Origin: Milkweed yellows phytoplasma str. MW1
GTDB lineage: Bacteria > Bacillota_I > Bacilli_A > Acholeplasmatales > Acholeplasmataceae
Direction of reading: 5' to 3'
Assembly: GCF_000309485.1 (NCBI RefSeq)
Contig: NZ_AKIL01000043.1
Coordinates: 1-9,332, forward strand
DNA length: 9,332 bases
Made by a program: the position numbers and the translations under genes. The notes under the pieces are model-generated. The model saw only the letters and a list, made by a program, of their open reading frames with translations, ran no database searches and was not told the origin of the DNA. Below, in pieces: positions 6,628-9,332 of this stretch. Numbering within the stretch: position 1 is the stretch's first letter; every line of letters starts with the position of its first letter.

Positions 6628-9294
6628 TTATAATAATTCTTGGTTTTTTCTAATAAAAATTTTTTTAACGATTGATAAAGCAAAACCATAAAGAGTTAAC
6701 GAAACTGCTAATAAAGCAATGTATTTAAGAGTAAAAGGGTTTTTAAAATTTAATGATTTGCTCAAAACAGGGATGAATGGTAATAAAAGGGATAAAGTTC
6801 CGCCAATAATAGAAAACCAAAACATCATGCGAGATTTTTTTAAACTTTTTCCAAACTTATCATTTCTTAAACAATAAATAGTGAAATATTGAGTCCAAAT
6901 AGAAAAGATAAACCATCTAGTTTGAAATAAACTAATTTTTTCTGACTCATAATCTTTTAATTTTGAATTTTCTATAAAATATAAACCAAAAGAAAATAAA
7001 ACATCAAAAGAAAAAGCTAAAGTTCCAAAAAAAATCATAAAACAGATAATATTTTTAAAATTCCATTGACGAGGTTTGTTTAAATTTTCCTCTTCTGCAT
7101 GATCAAAAGGCAAAGCTAAACAAGAAAAATCATAAATTAAATTTAAAAATAAAATTTGAATAGGCAATAAAGGGACAAAAGGCAAACAAAAAGAAGCCAC
7201 TAAAATACTTAAAATATTACCAAAATTAGCCGCTAAAGTTAATTTAATGTATTTTATCATGTTTGTATAAGATCTACGACCTTCTAAAATACCATTTTCT
7301 AACACCTTTAAGTCTTTTTCTAAAAGAATAATGTCAGCGGACTCTTTCGCTATATCTACACCTGAATCAACCGATATCGCTAAATTAGCGTATTTCATAG
7401 CAGCAGCATCATTAATACCATCTCCCATATAACCCACAACATTGCCTTTTTGTTTAAAAACAGAAACAATTCGGGCTTTTTGCTCTGGATTTAATTTAGC
7501 GAAAATATTAATCTTTTGGGCTTTTTGATACAAGGCCTCATCATCCATTTGATCTACATCAGTTCCTAATAAAAAATCTTGATTAGCGATATTTATTTTG
7601 GAAGCGATTATTTTAGATAAAATTTGGTTATCACCAGTTAAAATTTTAACTTCTACATTATGTTGTTTCAAAGAAGCTATTGCTTCAATAGCACTTTTTT
7701 TCAGAGGGTCTAATAAAGTTAAAAAACCAATCATAACCATGTCTGCTTCTTTTTTAGAATCAGCTAGGTTATTGTTATCAATTCTTTTGTAAGCTACACC
7801 GATCACACGAAAAACTTGATTATTGTAAAAACTAGTTTTTTCTAAAATTTTTTCTTTATCAATTTGAATAATTTTAGTTTCTTTAGTTTGAGGATCAGTA
7901 ATTTCCATATAAGAACAAATATTTAACATTTCTTCGATGGCGCCTTTAGTGATAACAGTTGTTTCCTTCTGTTTATCAACCACAATGACGCTCATAATTC
8001 TTCTTTTAAAATCAAAAGGAATTTCATCAATTTTAGCAAATTCTTGTTCAATATTTAGAAAAGAAACTTCTTCCTCTTTTTTTTGTTTCATTTTGTCAAT
8101 AATCGAAGAATCAATCAAATTTTTTAAACCTGTTTGAAAAAAACTATTTAAATAAGCGTATTTTAACACTCTATTATTGATGTTATTGTTGATATCTAAA
8201 AAATTATCAATAATGATTTTATCCTCAGTTAAAGTGCCTGTTTTGTCAGTAAATAAAACATTCATAGCGCCGAAATCTTGAATAGAATATAAATTTTTGA
8301 CAATTACTTTTTGTTTTGATAAAGCTACCATACCAATAAAAAAAGAAGTAGTCGCTATTAAAGGTAACATTTCAGGTGTTAAACCTAAAACCGTACTTAA
8401 AGCGAAAGGCAAAACTTCCCAAAATTTAAAATCGTTAGGCGCTTTAATGAAATTTAAAAAGACAATAGAAGGTAAAACAATAAAAATAGAAACTGTTATT
8501 ATTTTAGCAATCGAATTAATGCCTTTTTGTAAAGTTGAAAGAGGATTATCTTTAATAGCTATTTGGTTTATTTTGCCTAAATAAGTTTTATTTCCGATAG
8601 AGATAACAATCCCTTGAGCATAACCAGAAACAACAGTTGTACCCATGAAAATAAGTTTTTTATCTTCTAAAATATTATTATATTTTTCCGAACAAAAAGC
8701 TTTTTTTTCAATAGGATTAGATTCTCCCGTTAAAGTGGTTTCTTTAACGAAAAAATCTTTTGTTTCAAATAATTTCATATCCGCAGGTATAATATCACCG
8801 GCCGATAAACAAATGATATCGCCCACTACTACCTCATCTAACGGTATTTCTATAATTTGATTCTCTCTTTTAACAGATGTTGTAGTTTGAATAATTTTTT
8901 TTAATTTTTCAGAAACATCGGAAAATTTAGCTTCTTGCATAAAATTCATTATATTAGAAACTAAAAGAACTAAGGAAATAATAATAAAAGTTGAAAATTC
9001 TTTTTCCTCTTCTGAAGCATGGTAAACATCTTTACAAAAAGAAAAAACAATTAAAAACAATAAAATCATATTAAAAGGGTTAAAAAAAAGTTTGAATATT
9101 TTTTTTGTCCAAGATTTTTTTTTTTTAGCAAAAATGTTTTTACCGTAATTTTTTCTTCTTTGAATAATTTCCTCCGAAGAAAGACCTTGGGGATTAGTTT
9201 TTAAAAGTGCAAAAGTTTGTTCAATATTTTGAGCGCTAATGTCTTTCAAACTCGGTAAATTATTGAAAAAATATTCATCAGATTTTTTTTTCAT
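6628..9294 (-). CDS. mgtA: Magnesium-transporting P-type ATPase, MgtA type (P3B)
   Basis: An integral membrane pump that uses ATP to import Mg2+. Counted from the ATG at 9292-9294 it has 888 residues, the usual MgtA length. Landmarks: TGES (189-192, actuator), the P3B-typical GLTPEMLP in the fourth membrane helix (304-311), FGAMNVLFTDKTGTLT (341-356, phosphorylated Asp350), TKGA (449-452, nucleotide binding), LTGDN (552-556), MGDGINDAAA (623-632) and the MgtA-like NFGNILSILVASFCLPF (690-706). About ten membrane segments are visible in the usual 2+2+6 pattern. The C-terminal half closely follows MgtA, including TRWFIFSIWTQ (792-802), which favours Mg2+ over Ca2+ or K+ pumps. A run of twelve A codes for four Lys near residues 57-60. 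It leads the mgtA-cdaA-degV group within the window; its promoter lies at or beyond the window edge. Confidence 0.95.
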   Translation of the reverse strand: MKKKSDEYFFNNLPSLKDISAQNIEQTFALLKTNPQGLSSEEIIQRRKNYGKNIFAKKKKSWTKKIFKLFFNPFNMILLFLIVFSFCKDVYHASEEEKEFSTFIIISLVLLVSNIMNFMQEAKFSDVSEKLKKIIQTTTSVKRENQIIEIPLDEVVVGDIICLSAGDIIPADMKLFETKDFFVKETTLTGESNPIEKKAFCSEKYNNILEDKKLIFMGTTVVSGYAQGIVISIGNKTYLGKINQIAIKDNPLSTLQKGINSIAKIITVSIFIVLPSIVFLNFIKAPNDFKFWEVLPFALSTVLGLTPEMLPLIATTSFFIGMVALSKQKVIVKNLYSIQDFGAMNVLFTDKTGTLTEDKIIIDNFLDINNNINNRVLKYAYLNSFFQTGLKNLIDSSIIDKMKQKKEEEVSFLNIEQEFAKIDEIPFDFKRRIMSVIVVDKQKETTVITKGAIEEMLNICSYMEITDPQTKETKIIQIDKEKILEKTSFYNNQVFRVIGVAYKRIDNNNLADSKKEADMVMIGFLTLLDPLKKSAIEAIASLKQHNVEVKILTGDNQILSKIIASKINIANQDFLLGTDVDQMDDEALYQKAQKINIFAKLNPEQKARIVSVFKQKGNVVGYMGDGINDAAAMKYANLAISVDSGVDIAKESADIILLEKDLKVLENGILEGRRSYTNMIKYIKLTLAANFGNILSILVASFCLPFVPLLPIQILFLNLIYDFSCLALPFDHAEEENLNKPRQWNFKNIICFMIFFGTLAFSFDVLFSFGLYFIENSKLKDYESEKISLFQTRWFIFSIWTQYFTIYCLRNDKFGKSLKKSRMMFWFSIIGGTLSLLLPFIPVLSKSLNFKNPFTLKYIALLAVSLTLYGFALSIVKKIFIRKNQELL

Positions 9295-9302
9295 ATTTTG
9301 CA

Positions 9303-9308
9303 CTCCTT
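9303..9308 (-). promoter_or_regulatory. Shine-Dalgarno sequence that fixes the mgtA start
   Basis: AAGGAG on the minus strand, 8 nt before the ATG at 9292-9294. Its last G is the first base of an in-frame GTG (9301-9303). That GTG would extend the protein by three residues, but it cannot be served by this site, so the ATG is the start. Confidence 0.8.
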
Positions 9309-9332
9309 GGATAAAATGTTTATTAATAATAT

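Noticed and set aside
7598..8860. Four plus-strand open frames of 64-95 codons (7598-7792, 7937-8137, 8297-8584, 8645-8860)
   Set aside because: All lie antisense inside mgtA, whose reading frame is full of conserved motifs over the same bases. The antisense proteins resemble no family I know, so they are chance frames.
9301..9303. GTG start for mgtA
   Set aside because: Its first base is the last base of the AAGGAG ribosome-binding site that serves the ATG at 9292-9294, so there is no room for initiation.
1..9332. Mycoplasma/Spiroplasma code with UGA as Trp
   Set aside because: The large proteins run to family length with no in-frame UGA, the Trp codons checked are UGG, and gmk ends in UGA.
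1..9332. Mobile-element (PMU-type) genes, CRISPR array, tRNA or rRNA genes, defence or secretion systems
   Set aside because: No transposase, phage-like or effector-like reading frame, regular repeat array or tRNA cloverleaf could be seen. Every long frame is an ordinary housekeeping or transport gene.

Overview
The window is very A+T-rich, and all eight genes lie on the minus strand, so transcription runs from high to low coordinates. Every recognisable protein is full length without an internal UGA. Trp is written as UGG wherever I checked it (for example the first Trp codons of leuS), and one gene (gmk) ends in UGA. That points to the standard code and away from the mycoplasma/spiroplasma code. 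Together with the gene content (Mollicutes/Firmicutes-type housekeeping proteins, no cell-wall genes, small intergenic gaps), the best guess is a 'Candidatus Phytoplasma' chromosome, with Acholeplasma-like relatives as the alternative. This assignment is inferred from sequence character and no database was searched.

Layout in transcription order. A first group is mgtA (P-type Mg2+ ATPase), then cdaA/dacA (membrane c-di-AMP synthase), then degV (fatty-acid-binding protein), with gaps of 34 and 41 nt. A 195-nt A+T-rich spacer follows. It holds a perfect TATAAT flanked by 8-bp direct repeats and overlapped closely by a 12-bp palindrome. The second group is acpP (acyl carrier protein), leuS (leucyl-tRNA synthetase), gmk (guanylate kinase), rpoZ (RNA polymerase omega) and rsmH (16S rRNA m4C1402 methyltransferase). 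Its gaps are 35, 27, 8 and 4 nt, which suggests one operon. The last 118 nt downstream of rsmH hold no gene or convincing terminator.

How the genes fit together: the second group serves translation and transcription (leuS, rsmH, rpoZ, and gmk for GTP supply) and also carries acpP. DegV and ACP on either side of the spacer could both serve uptake and activation of host fatty acids. The pairing of MgtA with a c-di-AMP cyclase suggests ion homeostasis.

Two start codons differ from the longest reading frame. mgtA should start at the ATG at 9294, because the upstream GTG is part of its Shine-Dalgarno sequence. cdaA should start at 6593, which removes an apparent 62-nt overlap with mgtA. I found no mobile element, RNA gene, CRISPR array or clearly new system. 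The most interesting points are a divergent editing pocket in LeuRS, a 12-A tract early in mgtA, the possible operator in the spacer, and the unusual neighbourhoods of cdaA and rsmH.
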